From an uncultured Lachnospiraceae bacterium (GTDB taxonomy: Bacteria > Bacillota > Clostridia > Lachnospirales > Lachnospiraceae): a DNA stretch of 64,000 nt. Each line of letters opens with the position of its first letter. Position 1 is the first letter of the stretch. Both the position numbers and the translations under genes were made by a program. The stretch lies in the NCBI GenBank assembly GCA_947626415.1, contig CANQSA010000008.1:1-64000 (forward strand). The letters run 5' to 3'. Of this stretch, positions 61,946-64,000 are shown in pieces. The notes beneath the pieces are model-generated. The model ran no database searches, was not told where the DNA came from, and worked only from the letters and a program-made list of their open reading frames with translations.

Positions 61946-63307
61946 TTCCGCCCTGTGTACGGTCAGATCCCCTTTTGCAATGTCCGCTTTATCCAGCCAG
62001 CCGTACAGCTTATCATCCTCGGTAAACAGCACCATTTGATGTTTTGCGGAAATTGGCATCAACAGATGCACCCCGAAATCCAATTCCCCGATCTTCTTGA
62101 AATCAGAATCCAGCACAATAATATCTGTTACAAACTTTTCCTGTCCCTTATCAAAGAAGGCATACCAGCAAACAGAGTCATATAAAAAGCCCAGTGGAGC
62201 ATAGTCTGACAGGGTAGCCTGATCTGCCACGATTTCCTCCGTTCCGTCCTCCAGGTGATGTAAGCGGAGCTTTCCGTCCATTTCCGCGTTGTTGTAATAA
62301 ATTCCCTCCTCTGTCACATAAAAATCTATGGCGGATGCTTTTTCCAGACGGATCTTCTCTACCCGTTTGTTTACCGTATCGATCCTGCCGAGCGAGTATC
62401 CCACGGTGTTGGATTTTTCTTCAGCAAAATACACATAAGAGCCATACGGTATCATAGAAATTTCCTGATCCAACAGATACTCTTCATACCGCATTTCCGG
62501 CAATACATAGATACACTCCGCATCCGCTTCACTGCCTCCCAGCGGTACCCGGAAGATACAGTTTTTTCCGTTCCGATAGTAATCCTCCCGCTCTAACGGA
62601 TGCCCCAGATTATGCGTATAGTAGACATAGCCCCGGTGGATCACAAATGCAATGTTAATATGAGAAACATTATAAATATCCTTCGTTTTCTCAACCGCCT
62701 TCAAGATCTGGATTCGTTTCCTTCCCGTTCCGTCAGGATTGATCGCGTACAGACTGGCATAGGTAGTAGAGGAAAAGCCTCCTTCTGATTCATCCTCATA
62801 ACGGTTGTCACGTTCAATCAGGACTGTGTAAATCTTCCCGTTGTAGTATTCCAGTCCAAACACTTCTTCCGCCAGAAAAGCATCGCAATCCTCATTGACA
62901 TGGTAACATTCCGGTCTGTTACACAGAATCCTAAACCCATGACTTTTCGCGTCATAACAGGCTAAAAACGGCAACGCTTTCGGTGTTCTATAAAGAACCT
63001 GATAAATATTCCCGTTTTCCGCTTCACATCTCGTATCACCCGCCGTTCTCCAGTCCCCGTCCGTTTTCGGATCATATTCGATCTTCTCCGACTTTAGTTT
63101 CGTTGCCTCCGAAATCTTCCATGCAGCAGGCGGTTCGGTCAGTTGTTTGTTGTCTCCGGTAATCAGAGAATCCCCGTTATTCCAGGTTGTAGTTTCTGTT
63201 CCGTTCTGACCGGCTTTCTGGTTTTCGGTATCCGTATCGCTGCACGCCGCAGCCCCCATGCAGCAAAACAGCAGACACAGTACCAACCACATTTTTTGTT
63301 TCCTCAT
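61934..63307 (-). CDS. beta-propeller-like lipoprotein 3
   Basis: 457 residues from ATG 63307 (AAAGGGGAA upstream). The signal is different (MWLVLCLLFCCMGAAACSDT) with a lipobox cysteine near residue 22. The motif LCNRPECYHVNEDCDAFLAE and the end DKADIAKGDLTVHRAEMKK are conserved. Unlike copies 1 and 2 it follows another lipoprotein directly, without a secreted gene between. Confidence 0.85.
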   Translation of the reverse strand: MRKQKMWLVLCLLFCCMGAAACSDTDTENQKAGQNGTETTTWNNGDSLITGDNKQLTEPPAAWKISEATKLKSEKIEYDPKTDGDWRTAGDTRCEAENGNIYQVLYRTPKALPFLACYDAKSHGFRILCNRPECYHVNEDCDAFLAEEVFGLEYYNGKIYTVLIERDNRYEDESEGGFSSTTYASLYAINPDGTGRKRIQILKAVEKTKDIYNVSHINIAFVIHRGYVYYTHNLGHPLEREDYYRNGKNCIFRVPLGGSEADAECIYVLPEMRYEEYLLDQEISMIPYGSYVYFAEEKSNTVGYSLGRIDTVNKRVEKIRLEKASAIDFYVTEEGIYYNNAEMDGKLRLHHLEDGTEEIVADQATLSDYAPLGFLYDSVCWYAFFDKGQEKFVTDIIVLDSDFKKIGELDFGVHLLMPISAKHQMVLFTEDDKLYGWLDKADIAKGDLTVHRAEMKK

Positions 63308-63330
63308 CGCAATTCCCCTTTCTCTCACGC

Positions 63331-64000
63331 CTATTCTGTCTGTTCCGCCCGGTGCACGGTCAGATCCCCTTTCGCGATGTCCGCTTTATCCAGCCAGCCG
63401 TACAGCTTATTATCCTCGGTAAATAACGCCAGATTATATTTGGCATCCAGAAACATATACAGGTGCACTCCAAAATCAAGTTCTCCAATCTTCTTATAGT
63501 CAGAGTCCAGCACCACAATATCCGTTACAAACTCTTCCTGCCCCTTATCAAAAAAAGCATACCAGCACATGCCGTCATAATTAAATCCCAGTGGTCTATA
63601 TTTCGATAAATCTGTCTGATTCACTATAATTTCTTCAGTTCCGTCTTCCAGATGATGTAATCGGAGTTTTCCATCTAACTTTGAACTGTAATAATAAATT
63701 CCTTCCTCTGTCACATAAAACTCCAACTCAAGTGGTTTTTCTAATTGAATTTTTTCCACCTGTTTATTGATGATATCTATCCTGTTCAATGCATATATCA
63801 ATGCTCCTTCCTGATTTTCCGGGTTAATTTTTTCCTCCAGGAAGTATATATAATTTCCATACGGCCTTATAAAGGTATCCTCCTGATTAAATATCTCATG
63901 CAATCCATTTATATGCTGCAGTTTTGGCATTACATAGATACATTCTGCCTCTGCTTCACTGCCGCCTAATGGTACCCGGAAAATGCAGTTTTTTCCGTTT
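63331..64000 (-). CDS. beta-propeller-like lipoprotein 4, partial at the window edge
   Basis: The frame is open to the right edge (last full codon at 63997-63999); the visible 223 codons start at NGKNCIFRVPLGGSEAEAEC, in the middle of the propeller as judged from the other copies, and end in DKADIAKGDLTVHRAEQTE. The N-terminal half with the signal lies outside the window. The stop lies 23 bases before lipoprotein 3. Confidence 0.85.
   Translation of the reverse strand, partial: NGKNCIFRVPLGGSEAEAECIYVMPKLQHINGLHEIFNQEDTFIRPYGNYIYFLEEKINPENQEGALIYALNRIDIINKQVEKIQLEKPLELEFYVTEEGIYYYSSKLDGKLRLHHLEDGTEEIIVNQTDLSKYRPLGFNYDGMCWYAFFDKGQEEFVTDIVVLDSDYKKIGELDFGVHLYMFLDAKYNLALFTEDNKLYGWLDKADIAKGDLTVHRAEQTE

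Noticed and set aside
1..64000. Integrated prophage or conjugative element
   Set aside because: Rpn and AlbA-type genes hint at mobility, but there is no integrase, relaxase, capsid or tail gene and no attachment-site pair at the tRNAs.

Overview
The window looks like chromosomal DNA of a Gram-positive, spore-forming anaerobe of the Lachnospiraceae type (Clostridia). The reasons are consensus sigma-A promoters and strong purine-rich ribosome sites, sporulation genes (spmA and a YyaC-type protease), tRNAs without an encoded CCA end, lipoproteins with clostridial signal sequences, and several gene families typical of gut Clostridia. Most genes lie on the minus strand. No integrase, phage structural gene, CRISPR array or rRNA was seen.

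Layout. 1-7 kb: an Rpn-type nuclease gene, tRNA-Glu and tRNA-Cys, and a two-gene operon of large proteins I do not recognise. 7-21 kb: mostly housekeeping and accessory genes: metY, CvpA, a DUF5711-like protein, a LysM protein, a YyaC-like protease, a YgjP-like metalloprotease, a GNAT, an RNA m5C methyltransferase, a Cache-GGDEF protein, an orphan prepilin peptidase, an AlbA/Schlafen-type protein and spmA without spmB. 21-27 kb: a peptide locus with an S26 peptidase, a PqqD-HprK-like fusion, an ABC exporter and two small proteins that share an N-terminal segment ending in ELAEGVYAASG. A second Rpn gene sits between those two small genes.

27-49 kb: a run of close or overlapping minus-strand genes. 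It starts with a stand-alone PqqD-like protein, continues with a Gram-positive pel-type exopolysaccharide operon (pelD fused to an epimerase-like domain, pelE, a DUF2194/PelA-position protein, pelF, pelG), then glycosyltransferases, two DUF4832-like proteins around a large membrane protein, a Stealth-type phosphotransferase and a flippase. It ends with an NTP_transf_5-type nucleotidyltransferase and one of the small leader-bearing proteins. A GGDEF sensor and an EAL protein sit at the upstream end, so cyclic-di-GMP is the likely control signal; PelD keeps an RxxD inhibitory-site motif.

49-64 kb: folD, glyA, rsmI, a small gene, an ABC-2 ATPase/permease pair, and a tandem array of secreted small proteins and beta-propeller-like lipoproteins that runs off the right edge.

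Main inference: PqqD, HprK-like kinase, NTP_transf_5, S26 peptidase and exporter genes are interleaved with a Pel-type operon and two leader-bearing small proteins. This suggests a system in which a modified, exported peptide is made together with a cyclic-di-GMP-controlled polysaccharide. The individual family calls are firm; the joint function is a hypothesis.
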